A stretch of 64,000 nucleotides of DNA from Ensifer adhaerens. Its GTDB lineage: Bacteria; Pseudomonadota; Alphaproteobacteria; Rhizobiales; Rhizobiaceae. The first letter of the stretch is position 1, and every line of letters begins with the position of its first letter. Positions 9,440 through 18,463 of this stretch are shown here, piece after piece. The stretch lies in contig NZ_CP083349.1 in the NCBI RefSeq assembly GCF_020035535.1, forward strand, positions 992,001-1,056,000. Direction: 5' to 3'. Made by a program: the position numbers and the translations under genes. Under the pieces are notes generated by a model that worked only from the letters and a program-made list of their open reading frames with translations, searched no databases and had not been told where the DNA came from.

Positions 9440-10612
9440 TTACGTTGTGGGCGACACGCTATCCGTGGGTGGCTGGTAACGGCACAATTCCCGATAGAGG
9501 TCTAGCATGTCGGCGGACATTACCGAAGCGGCGAAACGTGATTTGAACGTGCTCGGTTCAGGCATGACCCGTGTCGCCCAGTCCTTCTCGCTGATCGAGC
9601 GCGCCATGATGGTGGCCAGCGATTGGACGTCGGCCGGTTCTGCCAGTGCGCCGCTGTCGGGCCCAAGTATTTCCGGGATGCCGCCGACACGGCTGGCGAT
9701 GACCGGCTTTCTGGCCGCGAGTGCTTCGAGGACTATGTAGGGCATGGACTCGGCCCGCGAGGGAACGACGACATTGCGCGCTAGCGTAAACGCTTCGCGG
9801 GTCTTCATGGCCGGGTGCATCCTGATGCGGCGGCTCAGGCCCTGCTGCAGCATCAGTTCGCTGTACTCCTCCTGTTGCGGGCCGTCGCCGATCATCAATG
9901 CCGAAAGTGGCCGTCCGACAAGACGTTCGGTTCGCGCGAAGGCCTCCACAAACAAATCGGGACCCTTCAGGTCCCGCATCATGCCGATATAGAGAAAATC
10001 GACCGCATCCGGCCGTGGGGTGATCACCTCGAATTCCCCGTCGTCTATCCCGTTATAGATCAGTTCGTGCCGTACCCGCGGCGCGCCGACCTTGGTGAAA
10101 TAGGTCTGGCGCTCGAAATCGCAGACAAAAACGAGAGCGTCCGCAAGCCGCTCCTGTGCCCGTTCCAGCGGGAAGACAAGCCGCCCGATCAGGGAACGGC
10201 GGCAAAAGTGCAGGCTTCCCCCGTGCGGTGAATAAAGGCGGGCTACGCGATACCTGTTGACCCGCAAGGCTGAACCGATGAGCCGGGCAATGGCGCCACC
10301 CTTGGCGCCGTGCCCATGCAACACATCCGGTCGCAAACTTCTGATTTCCTTGTAACCGCGCCACAGCGCGGCAAAATCCGACGGACCGACGGAGCGGTGA
10401 ATCGGCATGCGAACGAGGCCTAGCGCCAGATGGGGCCGGATCTCGTCGAACAGTGAATCTTCGTGGCTACCCCCGGTGGTGCTGTCGCAGAGAATGCCGA
10501 CCTCATGCCCGGCGCGGGCGTGCGCCTCGGCGAGATCGCGCACGTGGCGGAAAATTCCGCCGACGGGCGACCTGAAACAATGGATTATGCGCAGGGGACG
10601 CTGTTGCTGCAT
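9440..10612 (-). CDS. GT4-family glycosyltransferase
   Basis: A 390-residue GT-B enzyme. The N-terminal nucleotide-fold begins RIIHCFRSPVGGIFRHVRDL, and the C-terminal EX7E motif is ESMPYIVLE, followed by KPVIASRVGGIPE. It shares its overall pattern, including an HGHGAKGGAIARL stretch, with HGHSSKAGALTRI in the glycosyltransferase at 5381-6574, so the two are paralogues. It starts five bases after the export lipoprotein stop, in the same operon. Donor and acceptor sugars are unknown. Confidence 0.88.
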   Translation of the reverse strand: MQQQRPLRIIHCFRSPVGGIFRHVRDLAEAHARAGHEVGILCDSTTGGSHEDSLFDEIRPHLALGLVRMPIHRSVGPSDFAALWRGYKEIRSLRPDVLHGHGAKGGAIARLIGSALRVNRYRVARLYSPHGGSLHFCRRSLIGRLVFPLERAQERLADALVFVCDFERQTYFTKVGAPRVRHELIYNGIDDGEFEVITPRPDAVDFLYIGMMRDLKGPDLFVEAFARTERLVGRPLSALMIGDGPQQEEYSELMLQQGLSRRIRMHPAMKTREAFTLARNVVVPSRAESMPYIVLEALAARKPVIASRVGGIPEILGPDSGALAEPADVQSLATIMARSISEKDWATRVMPEPSTFKSRFAASVMSADMLDLYRELCRYQPPTDSVSPTT

Positions 10613-10617
10613 CGAGA

Positions 10618-11202
10618 TCAGAACAGGCGTTCGCGGATGTAGATCGTATCGCCGGCGAGAACCGCGTCGGTGATCGGAACCCGGCCGGTGATGATGCGGC
10701 CGTTGATCTTGCGGGTAATGTCGGCGTTGGACTGGTTGGCGCGCGGCGAGAAACCGCCGGCGACCGCAATCGCATTCTGCACGGTCATTCCCGGAACATA
10801 GGCATATTGCCCGGCCTGGCCGACTTCACCCATGATGAAGACCGAGCGGTAGCGATCGACCTCGATCGTCACGTCGGGGTCGCGCAGATAGCCCTGGCGC
10901 AACTTGGCGGCGATCATGCCTTCGAGTTCCGGCAGGGTCTTGCCGCGCGAGGCAACGGTGCCGATCAGCGGAAACGCGACATACCCGGCCTGGTCGACCG
11001 TATAGGTGCCGCTGAGGCCGGCCTGTTCGAAGACGTTGATGCGCAAGCGGTCGCCGCTGTCGAGGCGATAGGGCTGGATCGTGGCTTCGCTGAAAGCCTT
11101 CGGCGCGGGCTGGTAGCTGGTGCAACCGCTGAGCAACATCGACAGCACTGCCGCCGTGATCGCGAGACCCGTCTTGATAGCTGCGGTTGACATGCGGTTC
11201 AT
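10618..11202 (-). CDS. Polysaccharide export lipoprotein (Wza/ExoF/GumB family)
   Basis: A 194-residue outer-membrane export protein. It has a lipoprotein signal with lipobox LLSGC (Cys near residue 27), then the Poly_export domain (YRLDSGDRLRINVFEQAGLSG) and a SLBB domain (SVFIMGEVGQAGQYAYVPG). It is shorter than E. coli Wza, as is usual for GumB-type exporters, and lacks the C-terminal barrel-forming helix. It heads the minus-strand operon and is divergent from the Wzc-like gene across a 195-base promoter region. An internal ATG four codons downstream is an alternative start. Confidence 0.9.
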   Translation of the reverse strand: MNRMSTAAIKTGLAITAAVLSMLLSGCTSYQPAPKAFSEATIQPYRLDSGDRLRINVFEQAGLSGTYTVDQAGYVAFPLIGTVASRGKTLPELEGMIAAKLRQGYLRDPDVTIEVDRYRSVFIMGEVGQAGQYAYVPGMTVQNAIAVAGGFSPRANQSNADITRKINGRIITGRVPITDAVLAGDTIYIRERLF

Positions 11203-11397
11203 AGGCTCCGGAAACGACCCACCTTTTCGGACGTTATCGATCCGTTAGGGTTAATAGCCGGTAAACTCGCGGTAGAATTTTTGCCGCGTATCGCTGCAGA
11301 GGGGAGGGGTTTATCGTCCGGAAGTTGATTGCATTAACCCTTGCGTTACCATGTTCATTTACCCTCCGGCAAAATTTGAAGGTTCGGAGCCAGTAGC
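11203..11397. promoter_or_regulatory. Divergent promoter region of the polysaccharide locus
   Basis: 195 bases between the export gene (minus) and the Wzc-like gene (plus), AT-richer than the flanks. It holds two elements resembling the CtrA consensus TTAA-N7-TTAAC with mismatches: TTAA-N7-TAAAC at 11251-11266 and TTAA-N7-GTTAC at 11334-11349. GGAG precedes the Wzc-like ATG. No exact sigma-70 promoter could be fixed. The CtrA reading is tentative. Confidence 0.35.
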
Positions 11398-13584
11398 ATG
11401 TCGGGAAGCGGCAGCGGTCAACAGGATGTGGATATCGACCTCGGCGGCCTGTTTCGTGCCGTCTGGGATCGGCGCGTCAAGGTGTTGCTCGCAACGGCCT
11501 GTGTGGCCGCACTCGCCTTCGGTGCGGCGAAAATGATTTCGCCGGACTATCAGAGCGAAACGCGCGTGCTGATCGAATCGCGCGAGCCGGAATTCAGCGG
11601 CCCGAACCAGGCTTCCCAGGCTGGGGCAGATCGCGTCTTCGACGAATCCGGAATTCTGAGCCAGGTGCAGGTGCTTCGTTCGGCCGACCTGATCAAGCAG
11701 GTCGCCCGCAACATGAAGCTCTATGAGCTGAAGGAGTTCGACCCGTCGTCGGCGCCCTCGGCGATTTCCGACCTCCTCGTGATGCTCGGCCTCAAGAAGA
11801 ATCCGCTGGAACTGGCGCCGGAAGAAAGAGTTCTCAAGGAGTTCAATGAAAAGCTCCAGGTCTATCAGGTCGAAAAGTCGCGCGTGATCGCGATCGCCTT
11901 CACCTCAAAGGATCGCCAACTCGCGGCCACCGTCCCGAACGAAATGGCGAAGGTCTTCCTTGCGCTGCAAAGCGGGGCGAAGCTCGACACCAATTCCGAG
12001 GCGACCCGCTGGCTGGAGCCCGAGATTGCCAATCTGCGCGAGAAGGTGCGGGATGCCGAGGCGAAGGTTGCCGCCTATCGCGCGTCTTCGGATCTGTTGC
12101 CGACCGGCGAGACGACGAATTTTGCCACACGGCAACTGACGGATATCTCCACCGAGCTGGCCCGCGTGCGCGGTGAGCGTGCGAACGCCGAAGCGCGCGC
12201 TGCGGGCGTGCGCTCGGCGCTTGCGAGCGGCCGGGCACCGGACACGATCGCCGATGTCGTCGGATCGCAGATGATTCAGCGCCTCAAGGAGACCGAGGCA
12301 AACCTGCAGGCACAGGTCGCCGACCTTTCTACGACCTTGCTTGACGGACACCCGCGCCTGAGGGCGCTGAAGTCGCAGCTTGAAGGCATCCGTGGCCAGA
12401 TCCGTACCGAGACGCACAAGATCCTGACGAGCCTCGAAAATGAGGCGAAGGTCGGTGAACTGCGCGAACAGCAGCTTGTCCAGCAACTCAATGGGCTGAA
12501 GGCTCAATCGGCCCAGGCCGGTGAAGAAGAGGTGGGGCTGCGTGCGCTCGAGCGCGAGGCGACCGCTCAGCGGCAGTTGCTCGAAACCTATCTCTCCCGC
12601 TACCGCGAGGCGACCTCGCGCACGGTGGAGAATGCGACCCCTGCCGATGCGCGCGTGATTTCAACCGCGGTGGTTCCGACCAGCGCGAGCTTCCCGAAAG
12701 TTCTGCCGATCACCATTGTCGCCGCGCTCGCGACGTTCCTGTTGAGCTGCGTCGTGATCATGCTGGGGGAATTGTTCAGCGGCCGGGCGTTGCGGCCCGT
12801 CTCGGCAAGCGGCGAGCGGGTTGCCCCGATGCGACCCCGGCCGGCTTTGGCCGCAAGCGCGACCGATACCCCGATCGTCGCCGCCGAAACGGTACCCGAA
12901 GTGGCGCCCTTGGTCGATGACGCAGTCGACCTGCTTCCGGCAGCGGAAGCACCGGCTATGGACACGGACACCACAGAAGCAGCCACCGAACCGGATTTCT
13001 CCATCGAAGCGGTTGCGGAACATCTGCGCGCCGCAGGTGCACGCGTTGCAATTTCGGTCTCTCCGGGTGGAGACGAAGGATCGACCGCAACCGTCATGCT
13101 GGCACGCCTGCTGGCCGAGGACGATGTGAAGGTGGTGCTGATCGATCTGACCGGATCGGCCTGCCCGACGCGCCTTATGGCGCGCTCACCACAGCTTCCC
13201 GGGATCACCAACCTGCTGGCCGGTGAAGTGCCGTTCACGGATACGATCCACGCCGATCGTTTCTCCGACGCTCACGTCATTCCCCAGGGCGATGCCGACC
13301 CACGGCAGGCGATGCGCGGCATCGAGCGGCTAAAGATGATCATCGACGCCCTGACCAACGCCTACGATCTCGTTCTGGTCGAGTGCGGTCCGGCGGACGA
13401 GATGGCTGTCGAGAAGATCGCCGGGCGCGATAGTGCAGAGATCATCCTGTCGGCGCCGTCGGTCAGCGATGAACGCATCGTCGAGGTGCTGACCGGTTTT
13501 GGCGCGGCCGGCTATCGCGACATCGTGCTGATGACCGGGCAGGTCGAACCCGGCCCGGAATATCCCGACCGGGATGCTGCCTAA
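11398..13584 (+). CDS. Wzc/GumC-like polysaccharide co-polymerase with degenerate ATPase domain
   Basis: A 728-residue inner-membrane protein of the PCP-2a type. It has a Wzz domain with TM1 near residues 27-47, a long periplasmic coiled coil (about 170-400), a GNVR-like segment, TM2 near 435-457 and a cytoplasmic domain from about 540. In bacterial tyrosine kinases that last domain starts with a Walker A motif. Here residues 555-564 read SPGGDEGSTA, lacking the GK(S/T) lysine, and the Walker A' strand reads VVLIDLTGSA without the usual DADLRRP. The C-terminus lacks a tyrosine cluster. It probably controls chain length or export without autokinase activity. It is transcribed divergently from the synthesis operon. 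Confidence 0.88.
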   Translation: MSGSGSGQQDVDIDLGGLFRAVWDRRVKVLLATACVAALAFGAAKMISPDYQSETRVLIESREPEFSGPNQASQAGADRVFDESGILSQVQVLRSADLIKQVARNMKLYELKEFDPSSAPSAISDLLVMLGLKKNPLELAPEERVLKEFNEKLQVYQVEKSRVIAIAFTSKDRQLAATVPNEMAKVFLALQSGAKLDTNSEATRWLEPEIANLREKVRDAEAKVAAYRASSDLLPTGETTNFATRQLTDISTELARVRGERANAEARAAGVRSALASGRAPDTIADVVGSQMIQRLKETEANLQAQVADLSTTLLDGHPRLRALKSQLEGIRGQIRTETHKILTSLENEAKVGELREQQLVQQLNGLKAQSAQAGEEEVGLRALEREATAQRQLLETYLSRYREATSRTVENATPADARVISTAVVPTSASFPKVLPITIVAALATFLLSCVVIMLGELFSGRALRPVSASGERVAPMRPRPALAASATDTPIVAAETVPEVAPLVDDAVDLLPAAEAPAMDTDTTEAATEPDFSIEAVAEHLRAAGARVAISVSPGGDEGSTATVMLARLLAEDDVKVVLIDLTGSACPTRLMARSPQLPGITNLLAGEVPFTDTIHADRFSDAHVIPQGDADPRQAMRGIERLKMIIDALTNAYDLVLVECGPADEMAVEKIAGRDSAEIILSAPSVSDERIVEVLTGFGAAGYRDIVLMTGQVEPGPEYPDRDAA

Positions 13585-13646
13585 TCGGAAGACGGCGCCT
13601 CGGTCGCGAATGACCGCCGCGGCCCGCATGCGCGCGACGTTGCAGC

Positions 13647-14903
13647 TTAGTCCGGGGTGCCTCGTGAATCGCCTCTGCCTTGCCTGAACCGTCTCGCTCG
13701 CTGCAGGCGAGCGTAGACGGCCTTGTTCGACTTGGCCGCCGCCTTTGCGCGCACGACGAGATGATGGCGCAAGGCGGCAAGGTGTCCGGGAAGCGTTACC
13801 GGCAATATGATGTCACGCAATGGCGTCTCGATCGTACACCACGATCGCTTGTAGAGTTGATCGCCGACGCCGAAATCGAACAGGCGCACACCCTGGACCG
13901 AAAGACGCTCGATCATCCGGTAGAACAACAATTCACCCGGGCTTGCATCGCCTGCCAGCACCTCGTCGATCGAGCCGAACTGGCAGATGACATGGTCGCC
14001 TTTCAACGAAAGCCCGGCGACGGCGACGACTTGTCCGTCATGTTCACCCTTAAGCCGGATGGCGTTCAACTGCATGAGCTGCGGGTCACCATCCTGAGAG
14101 GCTGCGAGCGCGTGGAAGAAGGCCGTTGTCTCGGCTTGCTGGAAAACGTCGGGAAGGCCAAGTGCCGCAAACCGTGTCGCCTTTTGCCGGAAGAAGGTAT
14201 CGAGCAGCGCCTGCGCCTCGTCGGGGGTGCGAGCAACCACGTAGTCGTAGCCACCCATCTCCGCCAGGCGTCGCTCGGAGATGCGCATCTTCTTGCGCCG
14301 CCGCTTGGCGTTGATCTGCGCCAGTGTGTGCTGGATGCTACCGAGGAGGGGGAGCTGGAACGAAGCATTGGGGTTTGCGACGCCAGGAAGCGCGGCAAAG
14401 GGGCTGGGGCTGCCACGCCATTCGCAGGGTACCCGTTCGAGCATGAGGATGTCGGCAACGCCGTTTAACGCCATACTGACATCGCGGGCCAAAGCATGCG
14501 CAAGCGCCGGCGTCATGGCCGCCGAGGCTTCGGCGGTAAAGAGCCCAGTGTTGAGGTTGCTGTGTTCCGTTCCGATCAGGCGCGCCGTTCGAAACAGGCG
14601 ACCATGCCTGATCTCCAGCGGCAGAATGAGGAAAAGCTCGCCATTGAAGGCAGCGCGCAGCAACAGGAGGTCGCTGTTGTGGGTTTCTTTCCAGGCGCGG
14701 CACCAGTCATAGGCGTGATGAAGCGAATTGGCGGCCAGGCTGTCGAGCGTACGCCATTCAGTTTCCAGCGGCTCCATGGTGCGATGGATCGAAATCTCGA
14801 ACCGGCCAGTGGCGTCGGTCGGCCCGACACGAACGGACGTGCGCGGACGGCGGTCGCCGGAGCCTTCCATGGTCAGATCGGAGTTCGTCATCGAAGGTGC
14901 CAT
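13647..14903 (-). CDS. GNAT/CelD-BcsL family acetyltransferase-like protein
   Basis: A 418-residue protein of the FemAB-like double-GNAT type often labelled CelD/BcsL (cellulose biosynthesis acetyltransferase). Diagnostic parts are LHHAYDWCRAWKETH, an INAKRRRKKMRISERRL helix and the C-terminal acyl-CoA-fold segment VRLFDFGVGDQLYKRSWC. It likely acylates a polysaccharide or precursor. ATG 14903 is preceded by AGGGA; an in-frame ATG at 14891 is possible. It is convergent with the Wzc-like gene across 62 bases, on the same strand as the synthesis operon but separately transcribed. Confidence 0.8.
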   Translation of the reverse strand: MAPSMTNSDLTMEGSGDRRPRTSVRVGPTDATGRFEISIHRTMEPLETEWRTLDSLAANSLHHAYDWCRAWKETHNSDLLLLRAAFNGELFLILPLEIRHGRLFRTARLIGTEHSNLNTGLFTAEASAAMTPALAHALARDVSMALNGVADILMLERVPCEWRGSPSPFAALPGVANPNASFQLPLLGSIQHTLAQINAKRRRKKMRISERRLAEMGGYDYVVARTPDEAQALLDTFFRQKATRFAALGLPDVFQQAETTAFFHALAASQDGDPQLMQLNAIRLKGEHDGQVVAVAGLSLKGDHVICQFGSIDEVLAGDASPGELLFYRMIERLSVQGVRLFDFGVGDQLYKRSWCTIETPLRDIILPVTLPGHLAALRHHLVVRAKAAAKSNKAVYARLQRARRFRQGRGDSRGTPD

Positions 14904-15043
14904 CCGGTCCCTGTTGCCGCGCGATTGAACCTCAAGCCGGCTACGATCCGTTTAATGCGATAGCTCTCATGTATGGCGGTGAAGAATAACCGGGGAACGC
15001 AGTTAGCAAAGCGTGAAGCGTCGCTGGCCAGCGGCACGGCGGA

Positions 15044-15784
15044 TCAGTCGAGAAAGCCGGTGGCGAGTGCCTTTGCCCATTCCAGTCGGTTGCGACTGGC
15101 CGCGAGCCGGGACATCGCCGCCCAGTCATACGGGACATTGCGGAAGGTGACGCTCCACCCGGCGCCCGCCTTTTCGATGATGGCGTAGCGCGCATCCGGC
15201 GAACCCGCCTCGACCTTGTGCGGCACGGGCTGGTCGTCGTCATAACCGGGGCAGCCGACGCTGCCGGGATTGACGACAAGGCGGCCGTCCGAGAGGCGGA
15301 CGGCGCGCTGGATATGCGTGTGTCCGCAGAGGATCACCGGGTAGTCGATGCCGGCGGCCTCAGCCTCGATTGCCGAACGAGCCGCCATATGGACCGTGCC
15401 GTCGCTCGTCAGTGCCTCCAGCCAGTAGGTCTCATCATCCGTCGGCGTCGCATGGCACAGGAAGAACGTTTCCTTGTGGACGTGTGCGACGGGCAGGGTG
15501 GCCAGCCATTCGCGGTGCTGCGGTTGCAATTGATCGTATGCCGCGCGATCCGACTGCCCCAGTTTGCGGGGATCGATGGTCAGGAGATAGCGATCGTGAT
15601 TGCCTCTGATCGAAGGGATCCCTCGTTCGATGAGGATGTCGGCGGTCCGCGCGGCATTGAGCGGGCCGCTCAAGTGATCGCCGAGGTTGACGATGTCGGT
15701 GATGCCGAGCGTATCGATGTCGGCAAGCACGGCCTCAAGCGCGAGGTCGTTGCCATGGATATCAGCGATTACCGCAAGCCTCAT
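15044..15784 (-). CDS. Calcineurin-like metallophosphoesterase
   Basis: A 246-residue YfcE/MJ0936-type phosphoesterase with all metal-binding motifs: DIHGN near residue 8, GDHLSG near 38, RGNHDRY near 60, a CHAT histidine near 110 and CGHTHIQ near 170. No signal peptide is present, so it is cytoplasmic. The substrate is unknown; family members hydrolyse phosphodiesters or dinucleoside polyphosphates. The ATG at 15784 begins the fold directly. It precedes the DUF2842 gene region on the same strand, but that gene is upstream and separated by 34 bases, so the two may be co-transcribed. Confidence 0.87.
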   Translation of the reverse strand: MRLAVIADIHGNDLALEAVLADIDTLGITDIVNLGDHLSGPLNAARTADILIERGIPSIRGNHDRYLLTIDPRKLGQSDRAAYDQLQPQHREWLATLPVAHVHKETFFLCHATPTDDETYWLEALTSDGTVHMAARSAIEAEAAGIDYPVILCGHTHIQRAVRLSDGRLVVNPGSVGCPGYDDDQPVPHKVEAGSPDARYAIIEKAGAGWSVTFRNVPYDWAAMSRLAASRNRLEWAKALATGFLD

Positions 15785-15818
15785 GGGCGTCTCCTCGGAT
15801 GTCCACCGCGCCGGGGGA

Positions 15819-16031
15819 TCAGCGATCGCGCGCCGGCTTTTCCATCCATTTGATAATCAGCATGGCTGGCAATATCCAGAGCAGGCCGGTGAAGAAGAAG
15901 TAGGCAAGGTGCACCCACCAAGGCGACGCCCCGAGCAGCAGCGAGGCGAAGGTGACAGCGGCCAGCGCATAGACGACGACGAGGATGATGATCAGGATCG
16001 TGCCGATCAACTTTCTGAGGCGTACGGGCAT
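15819..16031 (-). CDS. DUF2842 small membrane protein
   Basis: A 70-residue protein with two hydrophobic helices (about 6-30 and 38-60) separated by a short WWVHL turn, ending in the basic tail KWMEKPARDR. This matches the alphaproteobacterial DUF2842 family, often found near heme/cytochrome oxidase genes. The ATG at 16031 is preferred over 16073 because the family begins MPVRLRK. It is divergent from ctaA. The function is unknown. Confidence 0.75.
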   Translation of the reverse strand: MPVRLRKLIGTILIIILVVVYALAAVTFASLLLGASPWWVHLAYFFFTGLLWILPAMLIIKWMEKPARDR

Positions 16032-16194
16032 TTCATTTCTTTCAAATGGCACAATGGCCGGCCGCGACGGCATGCCGCAAAGGTTTCGGCCTTGTTTTGC
16101 ATGCCGCTCTGGTGCAAATCAACGGCTTTCAGAGAGGTGCGACCGTTGATCCGTCCGGTCGCTCCGCCGACAACCCTGCAATACCAGAGGGAAA

Positions 16195-17301
16195 ATGATG
16201 GCCGGCGTCGAATTGGCGACAGAACAGATGCTTCGAAACGAGATCAGCAGAACCGACCGTAACCGCCGGCAGATCCGCGGTTGGTTGGCGGTCGTGCTCT
16301 TCACCCTTTTTGCGCTGGTGCTCGTCGGCGGCGCGACGAGGCTTACGGAATCCGGCCTGTCGATCACCGAATGGAAGCCGATTCACGGCGTGATCCCGCC
16401 GCTTTCTGCGGAGGAATGGGAAGAAGAGTTCCAGCTCTATCAGCGCATTCCACAGTACCAGCAGCTTAACGCCGGCATGTCGGTCGAGCAGTTCAAGACG
16501 ATCTTCTGGTGGGAGTGGGCGCATCGCCTGCTGGCCCGCACCATAGGCATAATCTTCGCGCTGCCGCTCGCGTTCTTCTGGCTGACCGGCCGGATCGAGC
16601 GCAAGCTCCGGATGCCACTTCTTGGCATCCTCGCGCTTGGCGGCTTTCAGGGCTTCATCGGTTGGTGGATGGTATCTTCCGGCCTCGTCGAGCGGACCGA
16701 AGTCAGCCAGTACCGATTGGCGACACACCTCGTCATCGCCTGTCTGATCTTTGCCGCCTGCATGTGGATATTGCGCGGGCTCAGCCCGCATTCCAACGAC
16801 GCGGCGCCCACAGATCGTTCGCGCAAGATGGCAATGATCATCGCGCTCATGAGCCTGTTCCAGATCTATCTCGGCGCGCTCGTCGCCGGCCTCGATGCCG
16901 GTTTCAGCTACAATACCTGGCCGCTGATGGATGGCGCCATCATCCCGCAGGACCTGTTCCTGCAGCAGCCCTGGTGGATCAATCTGTTCGAGAACCCGAA
17001 GACTGTGCAGTTCGTTCACCGGATCGGCGCCTACGTGCTCTTTGCCTTCGCGCTGATGCACATGATCGCCTCGCTGAGGGCAGCGCCCGAAACCACCCAT
17101 GCGCGGCGCTCGGTGCTCCTCTTCCTGCTCGTCTCGGTCCAGGCGGTGATCGGCATCACCACGCTCGTCTTGCAGGTGCCGGTCGGCTGGGGCGTGGCGC
17201 ACCAGGGTGGCGCGCTCGTTGTGCTCGGCTTTGCCATCGCCCACTGGCGCGGCTTTTACGGCGAGTATTTGCGACCGACGGCAATCCAGTATCGGGACTG
17301 A
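16195..17301 (+). CDS. ctaA: Heme A synthase (CtaA/COX15)
   Basis: A 368-residue, eight-helix membrane enzyme that oxidises heme O to heme A for cytochrome aa3 oxidase. Conserved histidines lie in [28 protein letters not shown] and GVAHQGGAL. The N-terminal [19 protein letters not shown] is a family hallmark. It is of the type 2 (COX15-like) length, without the extracellular cysteine pair of Bacillus CtaA. Tandem ATGs at 16195 and 16198 follow AGAGGG. A bidirectional terminator separates it from convergent argC. Confidence 0.95.
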   Translation: MMAGVELATEQMLRNEISRTDRNRRQIRGWLAVVLFTLFALVLVGGATRLTESGLSITEWKPIHGVIPPLSAEEWEEEFQLYQRIPQYQQLNAGMSVEQFKTIFWWEWAHRLLARTIGIIFALPLAFFWLTGRIERKLRMPLLGILALGGFQGFIGWWMVSSGLVERTEVSQYRLATHLVIACLIFAACMWILRGLSPHSNDAAPTDRSRKMAMIIALMSLFQIYLGALVAGLDAGFSYNTWPLMDGAIIPQDLFLQQPWWINLFENPKTVQFVHRIGAYVLFAFALMHMIASLRAAPETTHARRSVLLFLLVSVQAVIGITTLVLQVPVGWGVAHQGGALVVLGFAIAHWRGFYGEYLRPTAIQYRD

Positions 17302-17329
17302 CGTTCGGTAAAATACCGGAAAAAAGAAA

Positions 17330-17361
17330 GACCCCGGCGAGCGGTTCGCCGGGGTCTTTTT
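17330..17361. terminator. Bidirectional terminator between ctaA and argC
   Basis: A perfect 11-base stem, GACCCCGGCGA (17330-17340) with TCGCCGGGGTC (17346-17356), a five-base loop, and TTTTT after it on the plus strand. On the minus strand the stem is followed by TTTCTTTTTT. It therefore can serve both convergent genes. Confidence 0.9.
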
Positions 17362-17380
17362 GTTTTCAGCCGATTGCTGA

Positions 17381-18313
17381 TCAGGCCGACAGCATGAGGT
17401 CCATGTTCTGGACGGCCGCGCCCGATGCGCCCTTGCCGAGATTGTCGAGCAGGGCGACAAGGTTCACATGATTACCGCCGCGGCTGCCGAAGACGAAGAG
17501 CTTCATCGTGTCCTTGCCGGCAAGCTCGGTCGCGTCGATGCGCGCGAGCTTCTCGCCTTCCTCAAGCGACACGACCTCGACGATCGACTGGCCCGCATAG
17601 TGCTCGACCAGCGCCGCATGGATCGTTTCCAGCGTCGCGCCCGCGGCGAGATCTTCGATATAGAGCGGGACCTGGACGATCATGCCCTGCGCGAATTTGC
17701 CGACCGACGGGGCGAAGATCGGTGCGCGGTCGAGCAGGCCATGCATCTTCATCTCGGGAACATGCTTGTGTTTGAGCGGCAGGCCGTAGAGGAAGTGCGG
17801 CGCGCTGATGTGCTCCGGATTGGCCTCGTCTTCCATCTGCGCGATCATCTGCTTACCGCCGCCGGTATAGCCGGAAACCGCGTTGACCGTGACCGGATAG
17901 CCGTCCGGCAGGATGCCGGCCTGGCGCAGCGGCCGGATCACGCCGATCGCGCCGGTCGGATAGCAGCCGGGATTGGCGACGCAACGGGCACTGCGGATCT
18001 TCTCCGGCTGCGCCTTGTCCATTTCGGCAAAGCCGTAGGCCCAATCGGGCGCGATGCGGTGCGCGGTCGAGGTGTCGATGATGCGAACCTTGTTGTTGCC
18101 GGAAACCATCGAAACCGCCTCGCGCGACGCGTCATCCGGCAGGCACAGGATGGCGATGTCGGCATCGTTCAGCAGATCTTCGCGCATCGCGGCGTTGCGT
18201 CGTTCCGCTTCCGGAATGGAAAGCAGTTCGAGATCGCTACGGCCGGCCATGCGCGTGCGGATCTGCAGGCCCGTGGTGCCGTGTTCGCCATCGATGAAGA
18301 TCTTCGGTTTCAT
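17381..18313 (-). CDS. argC: N-acetyl-gamma-glutamyl-phosphate reductase, type 2
   Basis: A 310-residue NADPH-dependent reductase of arginine biosynthesis. The nucleotide site is [18 protein letters not shown]. The catalytic cysteine is Cys117 in [13 protein letters not shown], and the family motif [10 protein letters not shown] follows. Its length matches the short type 2 ArgC of alphaproteobacteria. ATG 18313 is used; the longer frame upstream adds an unrelated 34 residues. It shares orientation with speB, about 150 bases upstream, a possible arginine/polyamine grouping. Confidence 0.95.
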   Translation of the reverse strand: MKPKIFIDGEHGTTGLQIRTRMAGRSDLELLSIPEAERRNAAMREDLLNDADIAILCLPDDASREAVSMVSGNNKVRIIDTSTAHRIAPDWAYGFAEMDKAQPEKIRSARCVANPGCYPTGAIGVIRPLRQAGILPDGYPVTVNAVSGYTGGGKQMIAQMEDEANPEHISAPHFLYGLPLKHKHVPEMKMHGLLDRAPIFAPSVGKFAQGMIVQVPLYIEDLAAGATLETIHAALVEHYAGQSIVEVVSLEEGEKLARIDATELAGKDTMKLFVFGSRGGNHVNLVALLDNLGKGASGAAVQNMDLMLSA

Positions 18314-18463
18314 GATTTTCCCGTTCTGCCAGTAGGTTAGAGGTCGTTCCGGAATCACTCTGGCATAGAATTGAATCAATTTCTCAACAGGCCGGCGGGA
18401 CGCCGCCAGACCCATTGCTTCTATATAAGCAGCAGCACTTCATCGCAACGGCAGCGGCTATCT

